From: Maribacter sp.
Lineage (GTDB): Bacteria; Bacteroidota; Bacteroidia; Flavobacteriales; Flavobacteriaceae
Assembly: GCA_011050675.1 (NCBI GenBank)
Contig: DRFI01000029.1
Span: forward strand, 62,001-126,000
Direction of reading: 5' to 3'
DNA length: 64,000 bases
Part shown: piece after piece, positions 25,169 to 34,346 of the stretch
Position numbering within the stretch: position 1 is the first letter of the stretch
How the letters are laid out: every line of letters starts with the position of its first letter
The notes under the pieces: model-generated
The model's input: only the letters and a program-made list of their open reading frames with translations
Database searches by the model: none
Told to the model about the DNA's origin: nothing
Program-made: the position numbers and the translations under genes

Positions 25169-25798
25169 ATGATCAAAGTTTTAATAGCGGATAACCACCC
25201 TATCATAAGAATGGGAGTAAGGAAGGTTCTAGAAGCCGCTGAGGGATTTGAATTGATCGATGAGGTAGCTACTACCGAAGAACTTTTTGAAAAACTTAAA
25301 GACACAACCCCCGATGTAGTCATGCTAGAAATGGATATTCCAGATATTAATGGAATAGCAGCATTACGAAAAATCAAAAAAGATTACGCGGACGTAAAAG
25401 TCCTTATGTACAGCGGTCAATCTGAAGACGTTTACGCTCTTAGCGCCATTAGAGCTGGTGCTTTTGGGTATTTATCAAAATCATCTGGTGTAGAATATAT
25501 TACTGCAGCAGTAACTAAAGTAAGTGAAGGTAGTATGTTCATTACAAATGAACTTGCACAACGTCTTGCTTTTGATGAAGGAACTAAGAAACCAAGAAGG
25601 TTCTTTAGAAAACTGTCTACTAGAGAAATAGAAGTGTTGAAACTTTTAGCTAGTGGTAAACGAAATAAAGAAGTTGCTTTAGGATTAAACCTAAACGAAA
25701 AAACAGTTAGCACCTACAAAGCTCGTTTAATGAAAAAATTAAATGTAGACAATATGGTCGATTTATTACAACAGGCAAAAGCCTTAGAATTGTACTAA
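25169..25798 (+). CDS. NarL/LuxR-type response regulator with Glu at the phosphorylation site
   Basis: This is a 209-residue protein: receiver domain (residues 1-120) and LuxR-type helix-turn-helix (about 145-205, LSTREIEVLKLLASGKRNKE). The position of the phosphorylated Asp, four residues before the proline of the DIPDING loop, is Glu54 (VVMLEMDIP), and the acidic pocket is Asp8-Asn9 instead of Asp-Asp. Ser82 and Lys104 are retained. Such a receiver is unlikely to be phosphorylated in the normal way and may be locked active. Asp56 is the only nearby alternative. No histidine kinase gene is adjacent. Confidence 0.85.
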   Translation: MIKVLIADNHPIIRMGVRKVLEAAEGFELIDEVATTEELFEKLKDTTPDVVMLEMDIPDINGIAALRKIKKDYADVKVLMYSGQSEDVYALSAIRAGAFGYLSKSSGVEYITAAVTKVSEGSMFITNELAQRLAFDEGTKKPRRFFRKLSTREIEVLKLLASGKRNKEVALGLNLNEKTVSTYKARLMKKLNVDNMVDLLQQAKALELY

Positions 25799-25820
25799 AT
25801 TCCTACAACTGGAATAAAAT

Positions 25821-25853
25821 AAAAAAAGACCTGCTTTTAGCGGGTCTTTTTTT
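25821..25853. terminator. Bidirectional intrinsic terminator
   Basis: AAAGACCTGC and GCGGGTCTTT form a stem around TTTTA, flanked by A-run and T-run, between the convergent response regulator and dnaG genes. It can serve both strands. Confidence 0.85.
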
Positions 25854-25874
25854 ATTTAAAACATTTTCTCATTA

Positions 25875-27866
25875 CTAAGACAACACTCTATTCAATTTCT
25901 GATTCAGTAATTTGTTCAACTGAATGTAATTCATAATTTCCTCTAGCGCTTCTCTATTATCTTTTTCTGCTCCCTCTGTTGTATTTTGTAACGTTGACAT
26001 TCTCTTTTTAATCAAGAAACAACGCAGCGTTAAAATTGTTTCGCTGACCAACTGAGCAACTCCTATTTCCTTTTTCTTTGGGAAAATTTCTTTACGCTCC
26101 CAATCATGTAACGAATAACGCTCCTCTTCCATTAGAATTGAGGAAATCTGATTTGCCATTTCCTGCTCCAATCCATTTACAAAAGTGGTAATAGAAAACT
26201 CTTCTGCCTCATTTAAGGCTTCAATTAACTTGGCATACATTTTACGAAAATCTTCATTAGCCAACTCAATTTCATCTTCTTGAAGGTCCAAGAATATTTT
26301 CTCGTATACTTTTATATTAGAGGACTCTGGCTCTAATACTAAATCGCCAGATTCATTCTCCTTCAACACCAAATCTTCAAATTCTTCTTTGTGATTACCA
26401 TACAGCATAAGCGATTCTATAATCTTTCGCTCTAATACATATAGCACATCAACTTTCTCTTGTTTCTTCTCCTCTTTATCTTTACCGCGAACTACATCAA
26501 AAGCTTTCTGTTCTTCTTTAGGTTGGCTTTTTACATCCTTCTCTTCTTTCTTCTCTATCTGCGCCAGCGTATTGTACAATACCGCTTCAGATATATTCAT
26601 GATCTGGGCGCATTCTTGAATGTAGATTTCTTTCTTTATACGATCAGGAATCTTAGAAATACTATTAACAATATCCCTAACCGTATCTGCCCTTTTTATA
26701 GGATCGTTATCCGCTTCTTCTACTAAAAGTGATGCTTTGAACTGAATAAAATCTTTTGAATTATCACCTAAATAAGACAACACATCTTCCAGTTCATTAT
26801 TCTTGGAAAAACTATCTGGATCTTCTCCTGCCGGAAAAGTACAGATACGAACATTCATACCTTGTTCCAAGATTAAATCTATACCACGAAGCGATGCACG
26901 CAGACCAGCCGCATCTCCATCGAACAATACCGTAATATTTTTAGTAAGCCTATTAATTAATCTAATCTGCTCTGGTGTTAAAGCAGTACCACTAGAAGAT
27001 ACTACGTTATCTATACCTCGTTGTGCAAACTGTATAACATCTGTATACCCTTCTACCAAATAACAATTGTCCTCTTTGGCGATAGATTGTTTAGCATGGT
27101 AAATACCATACAGCACTTTACTCTTATGGTAAATATCACTCTCTGGCGAGTTTAAATACTTCGCTGCTTTTTTATCATTGGTTAAAATACGACCACCGAA
27201 ACCTAGTACGCGCCCACTTAAGGAATGTATTGGAAACATGACCCTACCTTTAAATCGGTCAAATTTTCTTGATCCGTTAGGGTTATTAGGATCTTCCTTA
27301 ACTATGGTCAATCCTGTTTTTTGAAGGTATTCTAACTTATAGCCTTTATCTAAAGCAGCGGTAGTAAAACCGTCCCACTGATCTAAACAATACCCAAGCT
27401 CAAATTTCTTTATAGTCTCGTCTGTAAAACCACGCTCCTTGAAATAGCTAAGTCCAATTGCTTTACCTAGCTCGGATTCCCATAGCATTTCTTTAAAATG
27501 GGTTTGGGCGAACTCAGACACCAAGTACATACTCTCTCGCTCACTAGCCTGCTCTTTCTGCTCGTTAGATTGCTCGGTCTCATCAACTTCTATATTATAC
27601 TTCTTAGCTAAATACTTGATAGCTTCTGGATAGGTAAAATGCTCGTGCTCCATTAAAAAAGCAACTACGTTACCCCCTTTTCCACTACTAAAATCTTTCC
27701 ATATCTGTTTTACAGGAGATACCATAAAACTAGGCGAGCGCTCATCTGTAAACGGACTAAGCCCCTTAAAATTAGTACCCGATTTCTTTAATTGCACAAA
27801 ATCACCAATAACCTCCTCTAAACGAGCAGTTTCATATACTTTATCTATGGTAATTTTTGAAATCAT
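25875..27866 (-). CDS. dnaG: DNA primase with degenerate zinc-finger domain
   Basis: DnaG makes RNA primers for the replication fork. The 663-residue protein has the N-terminal CHC2-like domain, the TOPRIM core (YLVEGYTDVIQFAQRG and FDGDAAGLRAS) and a helical C-terminal helicase-binding part. In the CHC2 region the four usual zinc ligands are replaced: GLSPFT has Ser37 and Thr40 for Cys and His, and KDFSSG has Asp58 and Ser61 for the two Cys. The fold signature PSFMVSPVKQIWKDFS is otherwise kept. The catalytic core looks intact. Preceded divergently by a small zinc-ribbon gene. Confidence 0.95.
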   Translation of the reverse strand: MISKITIDKVYETARLEEVIGDFVQLKKSGTNFKGLSPFTDERSPSFMVSPVKQIWKDFSSGKGGNVVAFLMEHEHFTYPEAIKYLAKKYNIEVDETEQSNEQKEQASERESMYLVSEFAQTHFKEMLWESELGKAIGLSYFKERGFTDETIKKFELGYCLDQWDGFTTAALDKGYKLEYLQKTGLTIVKEDPNNPNGSRKFDRFKGRVMFPIHSLSGRVLGFGGRILTNDKKAAKYLNSPESDIYHKSKVLYGIYHAKQSIAKEDNCYLVEGYTDVIQFAQRGIDNVVSSSGTALTPEQIRLINRLTKNITVLFDGDAAGLRASLRGIDLILEQGMNVRICTFPAGEDPDSFSKNNELEDVLSYLGDNSKDFIQFKASLLVEEADNDPIKRADTVRDIVNSISKIPDRIKKEIYIQECAQIMNISEAVLYNTLAQIEKKEEKDVKSQPKEEQKAFDVVRGKDKEEKKQEKVDVLYVLERKIIESLMLYGNHKEEFEDLVLKENESGDLVLEPESSNIKVYEKIFLDLQEDEIELANEDFRKMYAKLIEALNEAEEFSITTFVNGLEQEMANQISSILMEEERYSLHDWERKEIFPKKKEIGVAQLVSETILTLRCFLIKKRMSTLQNTTEGAEKDNREALEEIMNYIQLNKLLNQKLNRVLS

Positions 27867-27936
27867 AATTGGCCAGAAGTACCTCCCCTAAAAGAGAAAC
27901 AATTTTACGTAATTTAGAACATCAAAAGTACTAATT

Positions 27937-28188
27937 ATGATTCTATTCTTTGGCACTAGACCAGGTAAACCAGAAACCATAACCCTTTTTAATTCTACTT
28001 GCCCTTATTGTCAACAAAGAGGCACACTAACGGCAGTTACACAGAAAAATTATTTTCATATATTTTGGATTAAATTATTTAAAATTTCAAGCAATACTAC
28101 CGCTGAATGCAGTCATTGTAAACGCGGGTACTATGAAAACGAGTTCACCGATGAAATGAAGCTTGAATTGTCCAAAACAAAAAAATAG
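27937..28188 (+). CDS. Zinc-ribbon protein
   Basis: This is an 83-residue protein with two CxxC knuckles, STCPYCQQRG and AECSHCKRGYY, separated by about 35 residues with aromatic content (FHIFWIKLFKISS). The arrangement matches a zinc-ribbon family common in Bacteroidetes. Metal binding is inferred. Divergent from dnaG with a 70-nt gap. Confidence 0.75.
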   Translation: MILFFGTRPGKPETITLFNSTCPYCQQRGTLTAVTQKNYFHIFWIKLFKISSNTTAECSHCKRGYYENEFTDEMKLELSKTKK

Positions 28189-28249
28189 CTGTAGTAACCG
28201 GTTTTTACACACGGCACCACAGCTAAATTGATTGATGAATATTTTTGTA

Positions 28250-29332
28250 TTATAAATCGAAACGAAGACCTAAGGATACATTTCTTTGATCCACGGCAGC
28301 GTTCTTAAATATCGGGTTTAAATCGTACTTCACATATAATAGAACACCATCAACACCTGCATAGGCACTTAAACCATATATTAAATCATTGGTGTTATAG
28401 CTACGTTTTAATTTGTCTTTCACATTATCACCGTCAATTTCATATTTCAATTTCTGACGCGTTCCTATATTAAAACCTCCGTAACCCCCTAACCCTACTC
28501 TAAATTGATTTTTTAATGAATATCGCATGGTTTTATCAGCTGTCTTTAACTTCGACGGACCAAATTCGAAATGCATTGGGAACACCAAATTATCCATTCT
28601 AAATTTTGATTTATTCAACTCATATTCGAACTCCTGAAGCTCCGATTGACCGTTTTCAAGTGAAACCAAGTATTGATTATCCTTAGCCTTTAATCCATTA
28701 AACTGAAAAGAGAACCCATAATTGAATCTTAAGAAATTAGAATTTTTCAGTACTCTAGTACGCCATTGCCATCCCATTTCAAAAAACCTACTCCCGCCAA
28801 TTTTATAAGGAGAATCATTTAAAGATTGCCCCTCAGTTATAACATTATTCAACCCGACGGCCATTATAAAATCTGAATAGGTTCTTCTATCATATTTTGG
28901 CTCTATTCTTTTAGAATTCTCATTTACTCTTATTCCAAAAAGCTTTGCATCATCCCCGTCATCATCACCAAACCCAATTTGAAAAGCAAATTTATAATTC
29001 AAGGTATCCAATTCTTTTACCTCTCCATTATTCCTTTCCAATAATGAAATCTTATTATCGATTATAGCTATTCTTTCTTCAATATTCAACGCTCTTTTCT
29101 CGGCAGCTTTAATTTTCAACGAATTGGCTTCCTCTTCTGTAATTTCCCCATTCTTCAATTTCCTGACTATTTCTTCTAGTTCGAATTTTAAAGCTTCCTT
29201 TTCTTGATTCGTTATATTGAATTTCTGCTCTTTTAATACTTCTATTTTCTTTTCCAAGCCTTCTTGGGCAGTCAAATTTTGCACCATAAAAAGCGCAACC
29301 AGCCCTACTAAATACATTGTAATTGTTCTCAT
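28250..29332 (-). CDS. Secreted coiled-coil/beta-barrel-like protein of sigma-factor operon
   Basis: From the ATG at 29332 the product is 360 residues: signal peptide MRTITMYLVGLVALFMVQNL ending in TAQ, a charged coiled coil (about residues 22-115), then beta-rich sequence with aromatic strand ends (FLRFNYGFSFQFNGL, YGLSAYAGVDGVLLYVKYDL) and a final strand VSLGLRFDL. This looks like an outer membrane barrel with a periplasmic coil. The frame is open upstream to 29440, but without a signal sequence there. It lies 88 nt after the anti-sigma gene and is probably in the same operon. Confidence 0.65.
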   Translation of the reverse strand: MRTITMYLVGLVALFMVQNLTAQEGLEKKIEVLKEQKFNITNQEKEALKFELEEIVRKLKNGEITEEEANSLKIKAAEKRALNIEERIAIIDNKISLLERNNGEVKELDTLNYKFAFQIGFGDDDGDDAKLFGIRVNENSKRIEPKYDRRTYSDFIMAVGLNNVITEGQSLNDSPYKIGGSRFFEMGWQWRTRVLKNSNFLRFNYGFSFQFNGLKAKDNQYLVSLENGQSELQEFEYELNKSKFRMDNLVFPMHFEFGPSKLKTADKTMRYSLKNQFRVGLGGYGGFNIGTRQKLKYEIDGDNVKDKLKRSYNTNDLIYGLSAYAGVDGVLLYVKYDLNPIFKNAAVDQRNVSLGLRFDL

Positions 29333-29420
29333 TTCGATTTGATTTTTTTGATGAATAAAACTCCGCTCCCTGTCCCTATAAGATTTTATAGAGATGAAGA
29401 ATAAAACGATTTGTGTTTGA

Positions 29421-30173
29421 TTAATTATTGCGATCTGCAACCGCAGTGCGCACCTTGATAAAACTGGCTTTTAATGAATTAAATATTTGGTCTCGGAAGG
29501 ATTGATCAAGCTCACCCTCAACCTCTGTCAACAAAGCCATTGCATCGACAGATTTATCTGTATTAAATATTTTCTCTCTTAATATTTCATCTTGTGCACG
29601 TTTCAATAATGAATCTACCTCTGCATCTGTCACAGCACTATACTGTTCCAACTCATTTAGCTGGGCAACTATACCCGCCACTTTAGTATTTATAATATCA
29701 TCTGAAATTTCTAATTTATTATCTTTCTTTTCAGACTTGATATGTTCTACAGAAGCGATTTCGATTTCATCTTTTGTATTGATGATTTCTATATTTTCTA
29801 TTAGTTCTGGTTTCTTTTCTACTACGTTATTAATTTTCTCTACATTATCAATCGTAGCTACAGCTTCTTGTACTTTCTCTAAAAACGGTACCGACTCAGT
29901 ATTTATCTTCTCTTCCTTTACTTCTTTATTATCGGTATCAACAACTTTAAACTGCCTTTCATTGATATCATCACTACTATTAAAGAAGAACATTGTAATA
30001 CCTATTAAAACAATAACACTAGCAGCAATACCCATCCATAAATACACGGGGTTCTTATCTCTATCATCAGTATTCAATTCTGAAGAAAGTTTTTCCCAAG
30101 CATTTTCTGAAGGTTGGATTTCTCTTTCCTTAAATTGGGCTTTAATATGTTTCTCAAATTTATCAGTTCCCAT
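29421..30173 (-). CDS. Probable anti-sigma factor, membrane-anchored
   Basis: This is a 250-residue protein with a short N-terminal cytoplasmic region (HIKAQFKEREIQPSENAWEKL), one transmembrane segment (about 45-63, LWMGIAASVIVLIGITMFFF) and a long acidic periplasmic part. The N-terminal motif with SENAWEKL is common in anti-sigma proteins of Bacteroidetes. It overlaps the sigma factor gene upstream by 11 nt. The function is inferred from topology and position. Confidence 0.7.
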   Translation of the reverse strand: MGTDKFEKHIKAQFKEREIQPSENAWEKLSSELNTDDRDKNPVYLWMGIAASVIVLIGITMFFFNSSDDINERQFKVVDTDNKEVKEEKINTESVPFLEKVQEAVATIDNVEKINNVVEKKPELIENIEIINTKDEIEIASVEHIKSEKKDNKLEISDDIINTKVAGIVAQLNELEQYSAVTDAEVDSLLKRAQDEILREKIFNTDKSVDAMALLTEVEGELDQSFRDQIFNSLKASFIKVRTAVADRNN

Positions 30174-30723
30174 ACCCTATAATATTTTGTTGCCTTAATT
30201 GACCTTGTAACAATTTTCGGGCTTTTAATAATTGTGTTTTTGAAGTGCTTTCGGTTATAGAAAGCATTTCTGCTATTTCTTTATGCTTGTACCCCTCTAC
30301 GGTATATAAAACAAAGACCATTTTATATCCCTGCGGTAAAACATCTATTAACCGTTGAATATGTTCGGTGTCTAAATCTGTACTCTGCGAAATTTCTTCA
30401 GACTGATTTTTTTCGTACACCTCATCATCATAAACAACAAATTGTTGCTTTCTTAAATAAGAGATACTTTCCCTAATCATTATTCTTCTTAACCAACCCT
30501 CAAAACTACCTTCGAATTTAAAAGTGTTCAGATTATTAAACATTTTCAAGAATCCTTGCACCATTACATCCTCGGCAAAATGAATGTCTTTTATATATTG
30601 TCTACAGACACTCAACATTTTTGGAGCATGTTTTTTATATAAACGCTCTTGCGCATCTCGGCTTCCCGATATTGCTCTTTTAATGAGCTGGTTTTCGTTT
30701 TTATAAAAAGGTATAATTTTCAA
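30163..30723 (-). CDS. ECF-type RNA polymerase sigma factor
   Basis: This is a 186-residue sigma-70 family protein. Region 2 reads DAQERLYKKHAPKMLSVCRQ and FAEDVMVQGFLKMFNNL, then EGWLRRIMIRESISYLRK; region 4 has LPQGYKMVFVLYTVEGYKHK and the helix-turn-helix ITESTSKTQLLKARKLLQ. It heads the operon with the anti-sigma gene and the secreted barrel-like protein, an arrangement typical of envelope stress or surface regulation in this phylum. The target signal is unknown. Confidence 0.92.
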   Translation of the reverse strand: MKIIPFYKNENQLIKRAISGSRDAQERLYKKHAPKMLSVCRQYIKDIHFAEDVMVQGFLKMFNNLNTFKFEGSFEGWLRRIMIRESISYLRKQQFVVYDDEVYEKNQSEEISQSTDLDTEHIQRLIDVLPQGYKMVFVLYTVEGYKHKEIAEMLSITESTSKTQLLKARKLLQGQLRQQNIIGYGN

Positions 30724-30856
30724 AATATTGGTTTGGTCTTCTATTATACTAGACGCAGATGTTTTAGTAATAGTTGCCTGAAGATAAATAAATTTTAAAA
30801 TTTATTTACAAATAACTGTTTTACAGCATATTAAAATAAAATAATTTTAGACGAAA

Positions 30857-31792
30857 TTATTTTTTACGGTCTACCACGTAATTTACCATCAACTCTAAAG
30901 CTGCTTTGTAGTCAGATTCTGGATAGGTACCAAGTAACTCTAAAGCCTCGTCTCTGTACTGAAGCATTTGATCAACGGCATAATCGAGTCCGCCCTTTTC
31001 TTTCACAAAGGCAATAACTTCCTTCACGCGTTTTTTATCCTTGTTGTGGTTTTTAATAGAATTAATAACCCAACTCTTTTCTTTCTTGGAACAGTGGTTT
31101 AAAGCATATATCAAAGGTAAAGTCATTTTTTGCTCCTTAATATCTATACCTGTTGGCTTACCTATCTTCTGACCGCCGTAATCAAAAAGATCATCTTTAA
31201 TTTGAAATGCCATACCACAGAGTTCGCCAAATTTCCTGAACGTTTCTACATCTGTACTTTCTGGTTTCACCGAACACGCACCCAATGAACAACATGCCGC
31301 TATAAGAGTTGCTGTTTTCTGTCTTATGATTTCGTAGTACACCTCTTCGGTAATATCTAAACGCCTAGCTTTCTCTATTTGTAATAATTCGCCCTCGCTC
31401 ATTTCACGAACCGCTACGGAGATTATTTTAAGTAAATCGAAATCGCTATTATCAATGGATAACAAGAGTCCTTTAGAAAGTAGATAATCGCCCACTAAAA
31501 CAGCTATCTTATTTTTCCACAGGGCATTAATAGAGAAGAATCCTCTACGCTTATTGCTTTCATCAACTACATCGTCATGAACCAACGTTGCAGTATGTAT
31601 AAGTTCTATTACTGAAGCACCACGATATGTCCGTTCATTTACCTCTCCATTATTCAGCAGTTTTGCGGTAAGAAATACAAACATAGGACGCATCTGCTTC
31701 CCCTTGCGATTAACGATGTAATGGGTAATTCTGTTGAGTAGAGCAACCTTAGAGGTCATTGAATCTCTAAACTTAGATTCAAACAGCTCCAT
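30857..31792 (-). CDS. Polyprenyl (octaprenyl-type) diphosphate synthase
   Basis: This is a trans-isoprenyl diphosphate synthase that builds the quinone side chain or a similar long prenyl chain. First Asp-rich motif LVHDDVVDES, second QIKDDLFDYGG, and GKQMRPMFVF at the N-terminus. From the ATG at 31792 it has 311 residues. The frame stays open upstream and reads KIVAQIKEPVYQE before this Met, preceded by a CTG at 31834; with it the length is 325, and this extension looks like the family N-terminus. The true start may thus be a CTG codon. The chain-length product cannot be told from sequence. Confidence 0.9.
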   Translation of the reverse strand: MELFESKFRDSMTSKVALLNRITHYIVNRKGKQMRPMFVFLTAKLLNNGEVNERTYRGASVIELIHTATLVHDDVVDESNKRRGFFSINALWKNKIAVLVGDYLLSKGLLLSIDNSDFDLLKIISVAVREMSEGELLQIEKARRLDITEEVYYEIIRQKTATLIAACCSLGACSVKPESTDVETFRKFGELCGMAFQIKDDLFDYGGQKIGKPTGIDIKEQKMTLPLIYALNHCSKKEKSWVINSIKNHNKDKKRVKEVIAFVKEKGGLDYAVDQMLQYRDEALELLGTYPESDYKAALELMVNYVVDRKK

Positions 31793-32070
31793 TTCCTGGT
31801 AGACAGGTTCCTTTATTTGCGCTACTATTTTCAGTTGCTCTTTATTAGAACGCTAAAATTAGGCAAAAGCTAGCAGTTAACAGTACTCGGAGAGGAGATA
31901 ATGATTACTTGATGATCGGAAAAAAAACCGAAGTTCAAACTCAAAAATCAAGTTCAAGTTCAATAATGCTTTTGGCTTTTGCCAAAACATCAATATAACT
32001 TTGCTAAATACGCAAAATCAAAATAAACCTTTAATCTATACTCTTTTCCAACTTTGTACTTAATACTTCC

Positions 32071-33114
32071 TTACGATTTATTTGCCAACTGGCCACAAGC
32101 GGCATCAATATCCTTTCCTCTAGAGCGACGAACGGTAACTACAATATTATTTTTCTCTAACGTATTTACGTAACGATCAATTGCTGCATTAGATGCTTGT
32201 TTAAACTCGCCATCATCAATTGGATTATATTCTATCAAATTCACTTTAGACGGTGCAAAGCGGCAGAATTCTACCAAGGCATCTACATCTTTTTGACTAT
32301 CGTTTATTCCGTCCCAAACTACATATTCATAGGTAATTCTACTTTTTGTTTTCTCATACCAATACACTAGCGACTCTCTTAAATCACTTAAAGTGAACTT
32401 AGCATTAAAAGGCATAATAGAAGTACGTATCTCATCTATTGCAGAATGTAAGGAAACTGCCAACTTAAATTTGACTTCGTCATCTGCCATTTTTTTGATC
32501 AACTTAGGTACACCTGAAGTAGATACGGTAATTCGCTTTGGAGACATTCCCAAACCGTCTGGAGAAGTAATCTTATCAATTGCCTTTAACACATTGTTAT
32601 AGTTCATTAAAGGCTCTCCCATGCCCATAAAAACAATATTGCTCAATGGTTTTTCAAAATATAATCGGCTTTCGTTGTCTATTACAACTACTTGATCATA
32701 AATTTCATCGGGATTCAAGTTTCGCATGCGCTTTAAACGAGAGGTTGCACAGAACCTACAATCTAAGCTACACCCAACCTGACTAGAGACACATGCTGTC
32801 GTTCTTGATTTTGTAGGTATTAATACCGACTCTACAATCAAATCATCGTGCAAGCGTACGGCATTCTTAATAGTACCGTCACTACTGCGTTGCATTAGAT
32901 CTACCTTAATATGGTTGATAACGAAATTAGCTTCTAGCATTTCCCTAGTTTCTTTAGACAGATTTGTCATCACATCAAAAGAATAGGCAGCTTTCTGCCA
33001 CAACCATTCATACACTTGGTTACCTCTAAAAGCTTTGTCTCCATTAGAAACAAAAAAGTCCCTAAGCTGCTCACGCGTTAATGCCCGGATATCTTTTTTC
33101 TTTATTTCTTCCAT
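32071..33114 (-). CDS. rlmN: Dual-specificity 23S rRNA/tRNA methyltransferase RlmN
   Basis: RlmN is a radical-SAM enzyme that methylates C2 of A2503 in 23S rRNA and A37 in some tRNAs. The iron-sulfur motif CSLDCRFCATS is present, along with MGMGEPLMNYNNV and the C-terminal VRRSRGKDIDAACGQL with the resolving Cys. Length 347 is normal. Confidence 0.97.
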   Translation of the reverse strand: MEEIKKKDIRALTREQLRDFFVSNGDKAFRGNQVYEWLWQKAAYSFDVMTNLSKETREMLEANFVINHIKVDLMQRSSDGTIKNAVRLHDDLIVESVLIPTKSRTTACVSSQVGCSLDCRFCATSRLKRMRNLNPDEIYDQVVVIDNESRLYFEKPLSNIVFMGMGEPLMNYNNVLKAIDKITSPDGLGMSPKRITVSTSGVPKLIKKMADDEVKFKLAVSLHSAIDEIRTSIMPFNAKFTLSDLRESLVYWYEKTKSRITYEYVVWDGINDSQKDVDALVEFCRFAPSKVNLIEYNPIDDGEFKQASNAAIDRYVNTLEKNNIVVTVRRSRGKDIDAACGQLANKS

Positions 33115-33141
33115 TACTTAAAGGTAGGTATTACTAATTAT

Positions 33142-33179
33142 AAAAATCCCGCTTTCTCAATTTGCAGATAAAGCGGGAT
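33142..33179 (-). terminator. Intrinsic terminator after queA
   Basis: On the minus strand a perfect 10-bp stem ATCCCGCTTT/AAAGCGGGAT with a 14-nt loop is followed by a T-rich tail (TTTTTATAAT). It lies between queA and rlmN and separates them. Confidence 0.8.
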
Positions 33180-33217
33180 ATTCAATTTTCCTTTTTAAAA
33201 AAGGAGTTATTCTTAAC

Positions 33218-34267
33218 TTATATAATCAACATGGCATCACCATAAGAATAGAACTTATAGTTTTCCAATATTGCTTCTTTATATGCTTTGTTCATTAAAT
33301 CGTGACCCATAAATGCAGATACCATCATCAATAATGTAGATTTTGGTAAGTGGAAATTAGTGATCATTGCATTAGCAATACTAAAATCATAAGGAGGGAA
33401 AATGAACTTGTTTGTCCAACCTTCATATGTGTTTAATGTATGCTTAGATGAAACTGCACTTTCCAATCCTCTCATTGCAGTAGTACCAACCGCACATATA
33501 CGACGCTTTTCTACCTTAGCGTTGTTTACGATATCAGTTGCTTTTTCATCAATAAATAGCTCTTCACTATCCATTTTATGCTTAGATAAATCTTCAACTT
33601 CTACAGGGTTAAAAGTACCTAACCCAACGTGCAAAGTCAATTCTGCAAAATCAATACCTTTAATCTCTAAACGCTTTAATAAGTGCTTAGAAAAGTGAAG
33701 ACCAGCTGTTGGAGCAGCAACTGCACCTTCATGCTTTGCATAAATAGTTTGGTAACGCCCTTCATCTTCTGGCTCAACTTCTCTTTTTATGTACTTAGGT
33801 AACGGAGTTTCACCTAACTCTCTTAGTTTTCTTCTGAAATCTAAATAAGCACCATCATAAAGGAAACGTAACGTTCTACCTCTAGATGTTGTATTATCAA
33901 TAACTTCAGCTACCAATGTTTCATCATCACCAAAATATAACTTGTTACCAATACGTATTTTACGTGCTGGATCTACAAGAACATCCCAAAGACGTTGTTC
34001 TTCGTTCAATTCGCGCAAAAGAAAAACTTCGATACGCGCACCAGTTTTTTCCTTGTTGCCGTATAAACGAGCAGGGAAAACTTTGGTATTATTAAGAACC
34101 ATAACATCACCTTCATCAAAATAGTCGATCATGTCTTTGAACATCTTATGCTCAATCTTTCCGGTCTTTCTATGGATGACCATTAACTTAGACTCATCTC
34201 TATTTTCAGAAGGATGCTCCGCCAATAATTCTTTTGGAAGCTCAAAATTAAAATTTGATAATTTCAT
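33218..34267 (-). CDS. queA: tRNA preQ1(34) S-adenosylmethionine ribosyltransferase-isomerase
   Basis: QueA makes epoxyqueuosine in the wobble base of tRNA from preQ1 and SAM. Motifs: [14 protein letters not shown] at the start, [12 protein letters not shown] in the middle and [20 protein letters not shown] near the end. Length 349 is normal for the family. A good promoter is visible upstream. Confidence 0.96.
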   Translation of the reverse strand: MKLSNFNFELPKELLAEHPSENRDESKLMVIHRKTGKIEHKMFKDMIDYFDEGDVMVLNNTKVFPARLYGNKEKTGARIEVFLLRELNEEQRLWDVLVDPARKIRIGNKLYFGDDETLVAEVIDNTTSRGRTLRFLYDGAYLDFRRKLRELGETPLPKYIKREVEPEDEGRYQTIYAKHEGAVAAPTAGLHFSKHLLKRLEIKGIDFAELTLHVGLGTFNPVEVEDLSKHKMDSEELFIDEKATDIVNNAKVEKRRICAVGTTAMRGLESAVSSKHTLNTYEGWTNKFIFPPYDFSIANAMITNFHLPKSTLLMMVSAFMGHDLMNKAYKEAILENYKFYSYGDAMLII

Positions 34268-34302
34268 GTAGCTATTATATTTAATGTAGCAAATTGCGGC
34301 TG

Positions 34303-34334
34303 CAAATATACAATCTGCAGATAGGCCTTGTCAA
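34303..34334 (-). promoter_or_regulatory. queA promoter
   Basis: On the minus strand TTG (34334-34332) and TATATTTG (34310-34303) are 21 nt apart. The -7 element is an exact consensus match. Transcription would begin about 30 nt before the queA ATG. Confidence 0.6.
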
Positions 34335-34346
34335 GTAAATCCCTAA

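Noticed and set aside
31969-31987. Terminator after rlmN (TTTTGGC/GCCAAAA hairpin)
   Set aside because: The stem is only seven pairs and no T-run follows on the minus strand.
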